In this document: one piece after another, positions 28,078 through 37,440 of the stretch
How positions within the stretch are numbered: position 1 is the first letter of the stretch
Layout of the letters: each line of letters begins with the position of its first letter
Notes under the pieces: model-generated
The model's input: only the letters and a program-made list of their open reading frames with translations
Told to the model about the DNA's origin: nothing
The model's database searches: none
Assembly (NCBI RefSeq): GCF_031846645.1
Contig: NZ_JAVRHN010000009.1
Span: 1 to 64,000 of the forward strand
Length of the DNA: 64,000 nt
Direction of reading: 5' to 3'
Source: Autumnicola psychrophila
GTDB lineage: Bacteria > Bacteroidota > Bacteroidia > Flavobacteriales > Flavobacteriaceae
Translations under genes and position numbers: made by a program

Positions 28078-28106
28078 AGCAGCTCCTCCCCGGTGTTGCT
28101 TTTTTA
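28078..28106 (+). terminator. Possible intrinsic terminator after the GH9-GH26-GH-A operon
   Basis: agcagc (28078-28083) pairs with gttgct (28095-28100, one G-T pair) and is followed by six T residues. The stem is short, so the call is moderate. Confidence 0.5.
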
Positions 28107-28285
28107 TAATCATATAATAAACTAAAAATCTCTCTGGAATAGTAATAGTAGTATGCTTTATTTCTGAAATTAATCGATTGTAAAAACAGCAAATTTTTGT
28201 TAATTTGTTAATCCTTTGCTAATGAAGGTGATTAACCATTTTATCAGTATTCAGGAGCGTCGCCCCAAAACGGCCTCATACTTAT

Positions 28286-31200
28286 ATGACTCTACCAGAA
28301 TTAAAAGCCGTCTTCGGACTGTTTCCTATTGCAGCTGCTGTAATTGAACCCGAAAATTTATCCATTCATCTATCGAATGATAAATATGCCCGACTCATTG
28401 CTAAGAAAAAATACTTTCCCTCAGCTGAAAATGAAGAATATAATTTATCATATGCTCAGGATTTCCATTTTGTTAATGTAGAACACCAACAGGATATTTT
28501 AAGCTCCCTAAAACAGGTTCAGGAGTCAAAAAAAGAAAATGTTTTAACATGCCAAACCTGTTCTGCTTCAAATGAAGAAAATGCTTTAGTTCCTTTATTC
28601 CTCAAAATTACTCATCAGCCCATAATGGCTGATAATGGAAGTTTAATTTATATTCTTCAGACTATTGAGAAAACAGATGAGGAAATGTATGCAGAAAGAT
28701 ATGTTCAAAAAGATTTTCAACTTTTGATGAACAACTTTCCCGCAATTACTTACCGTTGTTTACCCGATGAAGACTGGACAATGAAATACCTCAGTTCTGA
28801 GGTAGAAACTATCACCGGTTATCCGGCCTCAGATTTTATTGATAATGGAAAAAGAACCTTTGCCAGTATTATTCATCCAGATGATTTGAAGCTCACCTAT
28901 AGCGCCTTCGATCAGGTAAAAAAGAAAAAAACATATTTTGCAGAGTACAGGATTATTAGAAATGGTGGTGAAATTATATGGGTCCAGGATCGCGGCACCG
29001 GTATTCTTTCTTCTGAAGGAAAGCTTTTATTTATAGATGGAGCACTTACCGATGTTACCGAGAAACTTCTCCAACAAATAAAAATTGAACATTATAATAG
29101 AAGATTTGAGGCTCTCGTTCAGGAGGCTTCAGATATAATTGCTATTTTGGATAAGAATGCCATAATAACTTTTGCCAGTGCCAGTGCAGAAAAATTACTT
29201 GGATATACTGCCGCGGAGTATCTGGAGAAAAGTATATTTGATTTTATACATCCCGAAGATGTAGGATTAGTACAGGGTAAATTTGCAGAACTTAACCATC
29301 AGAAACAGGGAAAAACACCACCATTCCGCTTCCGAAATAAAGAAGGAAATTTCCGGTGGTTACAGTCAAAGGCAACAAACTTACATCATGATCCTGCTGT
29401 ACGCGGCATCGTAGTTAATTCCAAGGATATAACTACCGAGTATTTGCACAAAAAAGAACTGCAAAAAGCCAATGAACGTTATCGCCTCGCCAACAAAGCC
29501 ACTAATGATGCTTTGTGGGATTACGACATTTTTAGAAAGGAAATCCATTGGGGAGAAGGTTACAAGAAAATTTTTGGATACAATGCTACCCATGCTTCCT
29601 TAGACCTCCAAAAGCCAAAATTATATAGGCCCATTCATCCAGAAGATGTAGAGGCTGTGGTTAAAAGCCTGAAACAAACTTTGGAAAACCCGGAAAAAGA
29701 GGATTGGAAAGCAAGTTACAGATATTACAGAGCAGATGGCTCGTCAGCCGCTGTAGTCAACCGAGCTACTATTTTAAGAAACAAGAAAGGTAAGGCAAAA
29801 AGAATTGTAGGCGCACTTCAGGATATTAGTGAGGAGAAAAACCGTGAGGAACAAAAAAATCTTATTTCCGGAATACAGAAAGACATTTATAATTCTTCCA
29901 GTTTCAAGGAAGGACTTGGTAAAATGATGAAGCGCCTCATCCAGTATTTTGATGTAGACCTTGCAGAATTATGGCTTACCTCTATAGATGATAAACACCT
30001 CAACCTGATATGTCAGGAAACCACAACTTCTATTGGAGACCAATTTGTTAATGACAATAAAGAAGTTATAGCCCTTCAAAAAGGAGAAGGTCTCCCCGGA
30101 GAAATATGGGAAAAGAAAAACCTCCAATCCTGGGATAGAAATCGGCTTGATTCCTTTATTAGAGATAATAGAAAATTTACGAGAGCCTACGGAATCCCTC
30201 TAAAAAGTGAAGAAGCAATAATTGGGGTGTTCTCGTTTTATAGTCAGAAGAACCAGGAAAATAAACAAAAATTCATTGAGATACTTGAGGTCATAAATAA
30301 AGAAATTGGACTGCCAATTCTTCATAGGAAAAAAGAAGAAGAATTGAATAGCTTTTTTAATCTTGCCAATGAACTTTTATGCATTGTAGGGATGGATGGC
30401 TTTTTTAAAAGAGTTAATCCTGCATTTTCGAAAAGCCTTGGGTATACTGAAGAAGAAATTTACAATATTCCCTATGCCGAAATTCTTCATCCTGAACATA
30501 TAGAAGCTGCAAAAAATGAACTAGTTAAACTCCAGGCAGGAGCAACAACCTCTTTTGAAGCCAGGTACTACCATAAGAACGGTAGTATCTTATGGATCTC
30601 CTGGACGACATCCCCTGTTCCAGGTGAAGGTCTTGTTTATGCTGTGGGTAAAGATATAACTTCTTCCAAACGTTCGGCTGTCCAGCTTCTGGAGAGTACA
30701 CAGAAATTAAAACACGCCCAGGAAATTGCAAAATTGGGATATTGGAGCCGGCCTTTAAAGTGTGAAGAATTTCAGTGGTCTTCTGAAGTATATAGAATCT
30801 TAGAGCTATCTCCCGAGGATTTTGTTCCAAACCTTGAGAATGTCAAGAATATATTTCATCCAGATGACAGGCATTTTCTAAATAAAACGATCCATAAAAA
30901 TCATTTTCAGGATTTCGAGCACCGTATAATCACATCCAAAGGCCAAATAAAGTGGGTCCTGCAGCGGGTAAAATTAATAACAGATGATCAAAACAGACCT
31001 TTGCGACTGGAAGGTATAATTCAGGATATTAACGAGAAAAAAGAAAAAGAACTCCAAATCCATATTAGTAACAACCGTTTTAAGAAGGCGATGAAGGCCA
31101 CAGAGGAAATGATATGGGACTGGGACCTTAATACAGATATCACAGTTCGCGGAAAGAGCTTTTATAACGTCTTTGGTTTCAAATCTTCTTCCACAACTAC

Positions 31201-31690
31201 TTCACAAGATTTCTGGTTCAGTAATATCCATCCTGAAGACAGGGAAAAAGTAAGAAAATCCCTTTACAAAGCACTAAAAGGTAAAAGAAGAAAGAAATGG
31301 GCGATGCACTACCGGTTTATTAAAGCCAATGGTGAGCTGGCCCACATTTCAGATAAAGCCTTTATTGTACGAAATAAAGAAAAAGAAGCCGTACGAATTG
31401 TTGGTGCTGCAAGAGATATTACGCGCTCCAAAGAAATGATTCATGAAATCCAACATCAAAATAAGCTTCTAAAGGATATCACCTGGATTCAATCCCATGA
31501 AGTAAGAGCCCCGTTAAGCAGAATAATGAGTCTCGTGGAGCTACTCCCTGAAGCTAAAGATAAAAAGGATCAGGAAGAAATTCTTAATTACTTAAAGCAC
31601 TCTGCTAAAGAACTGGATGATGTTGTTCGCAATGTGGTAAGTAAGTCGGAATATTTGGGGAAAAATGATTTGCATGAAGGGGTCGATTGA
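28286..31690 (+). CDS. Multi-PAS/GAF sensor ending in a DHp histidine domain without ATPase
   Basis: 1134 aa, no membrane segment. An N-terminal receptor-like part (1-135) is followed by PAS modules near 142-265, 271-390 and 397-520. A GAF domain (about 524-680) and three more PAS modules (about 688-795, 800-920, 929-1050) come next. Most PAS modules carry HPED/HPDD and end in a PAC-type IVGALQDIS-like strand. The C terminus is a DHp helix pair with the H-box QSHEVRAPLSRI (His near 1071). The protein then stops about 64 residues later with no HATPase_c N-, G1- or G2-box. It could accept phosphate from another kinase or act as a scaffold. No partner gene is adjacent. Confidence 0.85.
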   Translation: MTLPELKAVFGLFPIAAAVIEPENLSIHLSNDKYARLIAKKKYFPSAENEEYNLSYAQDFHFVNVEHQQDILSSLKQVQESKKENVLTCQTCSASNEENALVPLFLKITHQPIMADNGSLIYILQTIEKTDEEMYAERYVQKDFQLLMNNFPAITYRCLPDEDWTMKYLSSEVETITGYPASDFIDNGKRTFASIIHPDDLKLTYSAFDQVKKKKTYFAEYRIIRNGGEIIWVQDRGTGILSSEGKLLFIDGALTDVTEKLLQQIKIEHYNRRFEALVQEASDIIAILDKNAIITFASASAEKLLGYTAAEYLEKSIFDFIHPEDVGLVQGKFAELNHQKQGKTPPFRFRNKEGNFRWLQSKATNLHHDPAVRGIVVNSKDITTEYLHKKELQKANERYRLANKATNDALWDYDIFRKEIHWGEGYKKIFGYNATHASLDLQKPKLYRPIHPEDVEAVVKSLKQTLENPEKEDWKASYRYYRADGSSAAVVNRATILRNKKGKAKRIVGALQDISEEKNREEQKNLISGIQKDIYNSSSFKEGLGKMMKRLIQYFDVDLAELWLTSIDDKHLNLICQETTTSIGDQFVNDNKEVIALQKGEGLPGEIWEKKNLQSWDRNRLDSFIRDNRKFTRAYGIPLKSEEAIIGVFSFYSQKNQENKQKFIEILEVINKEIGLPILHRKKEEELNSFFNLANELLCIVGMDGFFKRVNPAFSKSLGYTEEEIYNIPYAEILHPEHIEAAKNELVKLQAGATTSFEARYYHKNGSILWISWTTSPVPGEGLVYAVGKDITSSKRSAVQLLESTQKLKHAQEIAKLGYWSRPLKCEEFQWSSEVYRILELSPEDFVPNLENVKNIFHPDDRHFLNKTIHKNHFQDFEHRIITSKGQIKWVLQRVKLITDDQNRPLRLEGIIQDINEKKEKELQIHISNNRFKKAMKATEEMIWDWDLNTDITVRGKSFYNVFGFKSSSTTTSQDFWFSNIHPEDREKVRKSLYKALKGKRRKKWAMHYRFIKANGELAHISDKAFIVRNKEKEAVRIVGAARDITRSKEMIHEIQHQNKLLKDITWIQSHEVRAPLSRIMSLVELLPEAKDKKDQEEILNYLKHSAKELDDVVRNVVSKSEYLGKNDLHEGVD

Positions 31691-32303
31691 AAAAAATATG
31701 CAGAAGACGGAGATAATCTCAAAGGTATATAAATTGATTTCAATCTAGTATGAAAATTGGTCTATTTGGTCTGTCTCCCTTTACCAATTCAGGCTTCGAA
31801 TTCCTCTTTCTTTCTAGCACCCATAGTAATTTTTCATCCTGTATTTTTTAATCTTCCTCCTGAAATATTTATGATGAAATCAAGATGTTACAGAGGAAAA
31901 CTTCAGTTCCTGAAGGCATTTTTATTCATTTTTTAGTGCTAGAGAAATAGCTGTTCTAAAGTTAGGCAGTAAAACCGAAAATTTATCCCTGCCGGATTTT
32001 AAAATATTATTGTTTTAGGGTAAATGCTTCTTTCACAGCTCTCTACAGGTCTAAAATTGCCATTTCGCACCTAACACAGTACATCAGAAGCCTTTCTCTT
32101 CGTATTAAAATAGTAATTGATTACTACTTATGCATTAGGGCAAAAAATTGATAATTATTGTTCAAAGTCAAAAATATTTCGAAATTTTTTGCCAATTCTT
32201 ACCACCTTTAATAAGGTTAAAACATCTTTTATGATATTCTTAAAACAGAGATAGATGGGAGCTACTTAACTTAAAGGGAATACAATTTTAAAAAAAGAAT
32301 GTT
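31691..32303. other. 613-bp intergenic region with one perfect inverted repeat
   Basis: No credible gene is seen on either strand. A perfect 16-bp inverted repeat (TAGTAAT-tg-ATTACTA, 32111-32126) lies ~180 bp before the SDR gene and has the size of a dimeric repressor site. No exact TTG/TAnnTTTG promoter pair was found. Confidence 0.45.
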
Positions 32304-33113
32304 ATGGAAAAAAACGAGAAACAAACAGTATTAATTACCGGAGCAACAAGCGGAATAGGCAGAGCACTTGCCAACAAATTTGCAAGCAACGGGTATGATG
32401 TTATAGCAGTAGCGCGTAACGAGGAAAAATTAAAAGAAGTTACAGAAGAACTTCAGAAAAAGCACAATATAGAAGTATTTACTATTAAAAAAGATCTTGC
32501 CAGCGATGGAGCTGCAATGGAAGTCTATAACGAAGTAAAGCAAACGAAACGTACAGTAAACATTTTAGTTAATGATGCCGGAATAGGACAACGGGGAAAA
32601 TTTGTAGATATTCCTAAAGAAAAAGATTCAGAATTAATTCATCTCAATGTCCTGGTACTTACGCAACTCACCAAACTCTATGCGAAGGAAATGGTGGAAA
32701 GAGATGAAGGACGAATTCTTAATCTAGGTTCTGTAGCCGGATTCCAGCCGGGGCCGCTGCTTGCCGTATATCACGCCACAAAAGCTTTTGTAGTCTCTTT
32801 CTCTGAAGCTTTGGCTACAGAACTGGAAGATATGGGTAGCGCTGTGACTATTACCTGTTTATGCCCGGGACCAACGGACACAAATTTCTTCTCCAGGGGT
32901 GACATGGAAAATACAAATGTGGTGGCACATAAAGATAAATTAATGGAATCTCCTGAAAAAGTAGCTGAAGAAGGTTATGATGCTTTGATGAAAAATGAAC
33001 GTACACATATTCCCGGAGCTTCAAATAAAGTAATGACTTTTACCCGCCGGGTAATACCTAAAAGTCTTCAGTCTAAAATTCAGAAAAAGTTTTACGAAAC
33101 CCATGAAGAGTAA
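32304..33113 (+). CDS. SDR-family short-chain dehydrogenase/reductase
   Basis: 269 aa classical SDR. Rossmann motif TGATSGIG near residue 12, NDAGIG (the NAG motif with Asp in place of Ala), catalytic Ser region LNLGSVAG and active-site YHATK. The cofactor loop (AVARNEEK) suggests NADP(H). The C-terminal region resembles DltE/YqjQ-type SDRs of unknown substrate. It stands alone, ahead of a bidirectional terminator. Neighbouring Mn-catalase and hemerythrin genes suggest a stress setting, but the substrate cannot be named. Confidence 0.88.
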   Translation: MEKNEKQTVLITGATSGIGRALANKFASNGYDVIAVARNEEKLKEVTEELQKKHNIEVFTIKKDLASDGAAMEVYNEVKQTKRTVNILVNDAGIGQRGKFVDIPKEKDSELIHLNVLVLTQLTKLYAKEMVERDEGRILNLGSVAGFQPGPLLAVYHATKAFVVSFSEALATELEDMGSAVTITCLCPGPTDTNFFSRGDMENTNVVAHKDKLMESPEKVAEEGYDALMKNERTHIPGASNKVMTFTRRVIPKSLQSKIQKKFYETHEE

Positions 33114-33160
33114 GCCAATTTCACAATTGGATGCCCTTGAATTCTAAAGATAGAAAAACT

Positions 33161-33192
33161 AAAAATGCCCGAGAAAAATTTCGGGCATTTTT
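33161..33192. terminator. Bidirectional terminator between SDR and Mn-catalase
   Basis: A strong stem aaaaatgcccga / tcgggcattttt with a short A-rich loop lies between the convergent SDR (plus) and Mn-catalase (minus) genes, with U-tracts in both directions. Confidence 0.88.
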
Positions 33193-33235
33193 AGCTTTGG
33201 ACTGGATTGTATTCCTTCAACTCCTAAACAGCAAA

Positions 33236-34108
33236 TCAATCCTTTATTTTCTTAAATGCAGATTTGATAAAAGAATCGTTTTCCATCATTTGTTCCTTTT
33301 GGGCAAACCCTGCAGGATGCGCTGCTCCTAAATCTGGTTTACGTCCCTGGGGTGTTGCTTTTTCAAAAGAAAAACTACCTTTTCCATCTATAGATTTACC
33401 TTCACTCCACCTACCATGTGCTTTGGAATCACCATTTATGTGGGTGGAAAGGAAATTGTAATTAAAGTTTTGATTTTCCTTTTCCTGAGGAAAGCTATTT
33501 GGGATTGGGTGCACTCCTTCTGGCCCACCTAATTCTTCCAGCACCGCGAGCCACTGATTCTGGTGCATTGTATCCCGCGCAATTAAGAAGGATAGCATAT
33601 CTTTCATTCCCTTATCGTCAGTTGATTTCCATAATCTTGTGGCGAGAACTCTACCTGCAGATTCTGCCATTACATTGGCGTACATATCGGCAGCCAGGTT
33701 TCCTGTACCTACCACCCAGGAGCCATTAAATGGAACTCCATTACTATCTACTGCCATTGCAGCCATTCCGCTGGAAAGTATATGCCTGGGATTGGCACCG
33801 CCCATAATTTGCTCCATAAAGGGATCTTTTGCAGCTTCATCCTTTACATCGTTGGTCGCACCCTCAAGATTTAGTGCCACTGCTGTTGCCAGCAGTTCAA
33901 TATGAGCCATTTCCTCTGTGCCTGTTTCCAGAAGCATATCTCTGTATTTTTCAGGTCCTCTGGCGCCCCAGGCCTGGAAAAGATATTGCATGCATACTTT
34001 CATTTCTCCTTCTATGCCGCCGATTGCCTGCTGCAACATTTTTGCAAATTGTGGATTAGGTTTGTCAACCTTTACATCGTACTGTAATTTTCCGTCGTGA
34101 TAAAACAT
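33236..34108 (-). CDS. Manganese catalase
   Basis: 290 aa, the family length. A ferritin-like four-helix bundle with the dimanganese ligands visible in order: Glu in GGIEGEMKVCMQYLF (near 35), EEMAHIE (near 66-69), AESAGRVLATRL (near 148) and RDTMHQNQW (His near 181). It disproportionates hydrogen peroxide to water and oxygen in the cytosol. The C-terminal 70 residues are Gly/Lys-rich and disordered, as is usual. It is probably co-transcribed with nothing else: the SPW gene upstream ends 49 bp away on the same strand and could be in the same unit. Confidence 0.92.
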   Translation of the reverse strand: MFYHDGKLQYDVKVDKPNPQFAKMLQQAIGGIEGEMKVCMQYLFQAWGARGPEKYRDMLLETGTEEMAHIELLATAVALNLEGATNDVKDEAAKDPFMEQIMGGANPRHILSSGMAAMAVDSNGVPFNGSWVVGTGNLAADMYANVMAESAGRVLATRLWKSTDDKGMKDMLSFLIARDTMHQNQWLAVLEELGGPEGVHPIPNSFPQEKENQNFNYNFLSTHINGDSKAHGRWSEGKSIDGKGSFSFEKATPQGRKPDLGAAHPAGFAQKEQMMENDSFIKSAFKKIKD

Positions 34109-34157
34109 GTTTAAATAAATTTAGAATGGTTAATAAATAATCTTCAGACTGTTACTG

Positions 34158-34517
34158 TTAAGTTGTTGTTCTTCTTACAGTGGGTTCCCTCTTTTCTGTG
34201 AGCAAAACTGCCCCTACTTCTATTATTCCCAATATTACAAACGGAAGATAGACCTCATTAGCAAATCCAAAAATCCAGGGAGCGGTCGCGAGAAAAATTC
34301 CTGCAACCATGTCTATCCCCAGATGTACCTTCATTGGAATAATACCAAAAGCTCCTAATTCGTATTTCGTCAAGAGGCTGTAGATTATTGTCCCTGCCCC
34401 CAGAACGATTGGAAGAGTTGTTGCCGCCCCACCGGGAAAATTGAAAATCCAGGGAGAAGCAATTAATAATACCCCCATCATGTAATCCAAATAACCGTGA
34501 ATCTTTGTACTTATCAT
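34158..34517 (-). CDS. SPW-repeat small membrane protein
   Basis: The ATG at 34517 (119 aa) is preferred over an upstream in-frame TTG at 34544. Four membrane segments are predicted, with two SPW-type motifs: LIASPWIFNF in the first half and LATAPWIFGF in the second. The two halves look like a duplication. The function of SPW proteins is unknown. It lies just upstream of Mn-catalase on the same strand. Confidence 0.8.
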   Translation of the reverse strand: MISTKIHGYLDYMMGVLLIASPWIFNFPGGAATTLPIVLGAGTIIYSLLTKYELGAFGIIPMKVHLGIDMVAGIFLATAPWIFGFANEVYLPFVILGIIEVGAVLLTEKREPTVRRTTT

Positions 34518-34726
34518 ATAGACATTTTTTAAATTATACTTCAAAAAGAATGGATAGAAGCCTGATTATCTTTTTTGGGGAGCACCTTCTACTAGAGCTC
34601 AAGTTAAAATAATGCTCTACTGCTCTACGTTAATCCCGTACTAAACATATGTTACAGAAAAAATAAAAAAAAAGAGGAATAGCACTACTGAGGACTTAAA
34701 GCTATAACTGATAATGATAAAAAGGT

Positions 34727-35045
34727 TTATTTGTTTCGTAACAACCAAATAGAAATGAAGAATGTCACCAACCGGTTTAATTTTTCTTCTGAATATTGTT
34801 GATCTTGAACCGGCTTTTTGGAACGGCAGGGAAAAGGCTCATACTGATTCTCTCCAGATTTTCACAAAATTTTCTGTTATATGATCTACAGGGTGTGTTT
34901 CATCATCTGTTCCCTGGACTCCGCCCTCACCAAAAAGTGTTTTCTGAAATCTTTTTGGTGTAGTACCTTTCCTTTAAAATCTGTTTTGATTATAAAGGAT
35001 TTCTGCAGCTTTATCTTCTTTTAGTACAATGGCTTTTTAAAAAAT
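34727..35045 (-). pseudogene. Decayed coding remnant, product unrecognised
   Basis: In the 800-bp gap between the SPW and hydroxylase genes the minus strand keeps protein-like segments split between frames. KAIVLKEDKAAEILYNQ and, after an in-frame TAA, FQKTLFGEGG and ETHPVDHITENFVKIWRE share one frame. QYEPFPCRSKKPVQ and SEEKLNRLVTFFISIWLL continue in another, ending at TAA 34727-34729. The join needs a one-base shift near 34840-34855. I do not recognise the family. The rest of the gap (34518-34726 and 35046-35318) holds no gene I can support. Confidence 0.4.
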
Positions 35046-35318
35046 GTGAGTTTTGTGAAGTCCTTATTCTTTCTTCAAATTTTTCGAAAAATGCATATCC
35101 TTTAAGTGCTATTCCGAGGTACTTTCCATAATTTCTTCTTTAATAACTGAAACAAAACAATTCAGTATACGTTTTCGCAGTTTTAAGTTACCTTAAAGGT
35201 TAAGTAATAAGGAGAACCTCAAACGGCTTAAGAGTATTTAACCTTTACGGAATATTTAATTTTTAGGAAGATGTGGAGTTAGCAGAAAGACGATAAACAT
35301 TTCAACTCCTTATTTTTT

Positions 35319-36101
35319 TCACCTACCTGAAGTCTTAGCCTTAGCAGCTTCTGAAATCTCCATTTTTGAACTTTCAGTCTTCATCCATTTATCCCAAAAA
35401 GTAAAATAGAGTCCATAATTTGTCTGAAATTCTTCATGATGATAATGATGATGGGTTGCTCCAATAAAATGCTTTCCAAATTTGCTATTCTGAAAAGATT
35501 CAGGATAAATTTCAATATCCAGATGATTTATTACACTGCTTAAGGTCATTAACAACAGGTATACTCCCAGGACAGCAAAATGAACAGGAATTAGAAGAAG
35601 AATTGCGGGTAAAATTAAAGCCTCCAGCAAAGATTCCCATGGATGAAAAGAAAAAGCAGTCCACGGAGTTGGTGTAAGGCTGTCATGATGAACTTTGTGT
35701 ACTTTTCTAAATATTTTGGGATGATGCATCCACCTGTGTACCCAGTAATAATAGGTTTCGTGAATAAACAATATCACCAGCAAACTCACCGGAAGGTACC
35801 AGTAGCCAAACTCAGCAGGATCTAGATAGATAGCTGTATATCCGTTCTGCCAAAGCCAATACGTCCATGCCCCAAAAATGGCAAATATCGCCGAAGAGAT
35901 AACGCTCCAGCCAATTTCCTTCTTTAGCTGGTCCTTTCTTAATTTTCTGCGACTTAATATTCTTTCCTGAAACCTGCCCGAGTTCCATACAAAATAGTAG
36001 TAATAGAAAAATCCTGCAGCCAGCAAATACCTTAATAAAACTGCACAAAACAGGATTAGAAGACATATCAGGAATCCCGATGGTTCATTTACGTCGATCA
36101 T
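35319..36101 (-). CDS. Fatty-acid hydroxylase / sterol desaturase superfamily membrane protein
   Basis: 260 aa with four or five membrane segments. The di-iron histidine clusters are intact: HETYYYWVHRWMHH, KVHKVHHDS and HHHYHHEEF. Members use a non-haem di-iron centre to hydroxylate or desaturate lipids, carotenoids or sterol-like substrates. The gene stands alone, and the substrate cannot be inferred from neighbours. Confidence 0.9.
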   Translation of the reverse strand: MIDVNEPSGFLICLLILFCAVLLRYLLAAGFFYYYYFVWNSGRFQERILSRRKLRKDQLKKEIGWSVISSAIFAIFGAWTYWLWQNGYTAIYLDPAEFGYWYLPVSLLVILFIHETYYYWVHRWMHHPKIFRKVHKVHHDSLTPTPWTAFSFHPWESLLEALILPAILLLIPVHFAVLGVYLLLMTLSSVINHLDIEIYPESFQNSKFGKHFIGATHHHYHHEEFQTNYGLYFTFWDKWMKTESSKMEISEAAKAKTSGR

Positions 36102-36375
36102 TATTTATTGTTGTACTTAAAAATCTTGATGAGTCAAGATAACAGAAAAAATCAGGTAAAGGTTTTTAGACAGAAATTATAACATTTTTTTAAGCAGAAA
36201 CAGGTATATCAGTTATAGTCGCGTGCCGATCCGGATCTATCCTGTTATCTGTGTACTTTTCGCCGGAAAATTTTAAAATTCTTCTTTCTTCTGAAGGAAT
36301 TTTGTTGCCCCTATTACGATTTCGACCCTGAGACCGGTGAGATCGCTACTTGTTGCCTGGTAAGGTTCACTTTAA

Positions 36376-36824
36376 GAAAACGAACAGATTAAACTGAAGA
36401 ATCTACAGGGAAAAGTTCTTGTTATGGTGATGATCTATATGCCCTGCAAGACTGCCTGAACAAGATTGGTTGCTGATATGAGGAATATTGAAAAACAGGT
36501 AGCTGAAAAGGACCTCGACAAAGTAAAATTTATAATGGTAAGCATAGATCCTGAAACAGAAATACCTCAGCGATTAAAGCCATTCTCCAAAGAAAACTTT
36601 GTGCAAAACACCCAATGGAAATCCCTAAGAGGAACTTCCGGAGACAACGGGAAATTACTGCTGTGCTTGCTGTTAGCAATAAGCAAATATCACCCATAGA
36701 TTTGTCACACTCCAACATTATAAGTGCTTTTGACGAAGATGGGGTTATGGTTCACCAGCAGGAAGGACTGGACGTAGATAATGAAGAAATAGTGGCAGCA
36801 ATTAATCTTGAAGTTTCAAACTAA
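36376..36824 (+). pseudogene. SCO1/SenC-family gene, broken by TGA at the second redox Cys and a frameshift
   Basis: The translated path reads EQIKLKNLQGKVLVMVMIYM, then PCKTA, TGA (36457-36459), TRLVADMRNIEKQ and MVSIDPETEIPQRL up to LRGTSGDN near 36640. After a one-base shift it continues REITAVLAV and QISPIDLSHSNIISAFDEDG to the stop at 36822-36824. The order matches the thioredoxin-like SCO fold, whose CxxxC binds copper for cytochrome oxidase assembly. The second Cys of that motif is the TGA codon. A second lesion and an upstream stop at 36373 make decay far likelier than selenocysteine. No export signal is visible in the remaining part. Confidence 0.75.
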
Positions 36825-36890
36825 GGTTTAGGTACTTTGTGTTGAATTTCACGACAGCATTACTTATTTTATCAGCTAGTAAAAGCAACC

Positions 36891-37352
36891 ATGAAAAAGC
36901 CACTTAAACGCCATAAAGCTTTAATACCACTTAGCCGGCAACACCATTACGGATTACTACTTTCCTGGAAACTCAGAGAAGGTTTTAAAAAGAATATTGA
37001 TCTTGAACGAATGAAAAATTACACCGACTGGTTCTGGCAATACCATCTCATTCCTCATTTTGATACTGAAGAACAGCACATCTTTCCAATTCTTGGAAGG
37101 GAAAATGATCTGGTAAGAAAAGCAATTACAGAACACCGAAGGCTGAAAGACCTATTTAACGAAGCAGTAGAAGTTAAATCTGCTTTGCAGGCAATTGAAG
37201 AGGAACTTCAAAGCCACATAAGATATGAAGAGCGTGTTTTATTTCAGGAAATACAGGAGATCGCGACTCCTGCACAATTAGCAAAAATTGAAGAAATCCA
37301 CCAGGAAAGTAAAACCGCTGAAGAATGGGAAGACGAGTTCTGGTTAAAATGA
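36891..37352 (+). CDS. Hemerythrin HHE-domain protein
   Basis: 153 aa, a single four-helix HHE cation-binding domain. Iron ligand candidates appear in order: SRQHHYGLLL, WQYHLIPHFDTEEQHIFP, ITEHRRLKDLF and LQSHIRYEERVLF. Such proteins bind di-iron and O2 or NO and often serve in redox sensing or repair of iron centres. It sits just after the SCO remnant. Confidence 0.88.
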   Translation: MKKPLKRHKALIPLSRQHHYGLLLSWKLREGFKKNIDLERMKNYTDWFWQYHLIPHFDTEEQHIFPILGRENDLVRKAITEHRRLKDLFNEAVEVKSALQAIEEELQSHIRYEERVLFQEIQEIATPAQLAKIEEIHQESKTAEEWEDEFWLK

Positions 37353-37440
37353 AATTTATATTGTTGGGTTCAATCCACTTTCCCTGCACCACCTTCTTTG
37401 GATAAATCTTTTTATCTTACTTCGCTAAAAAATAATTTAG

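Noticed and set aside
28171..28180. AATCGATT core upstream of the multi-PAS gene as a second uronate-type operator
   Set aside because: Only the 8-bp core is shared with the palindrome at 61943; the flanks are not symmetrical.
36457..36459. Selenocysteine codon in the SCO-type gene
   Set aside because: A separate frameshift and lack of a visible SECIS hairpin make a pseudogene more likely; kept only as a finding to check.
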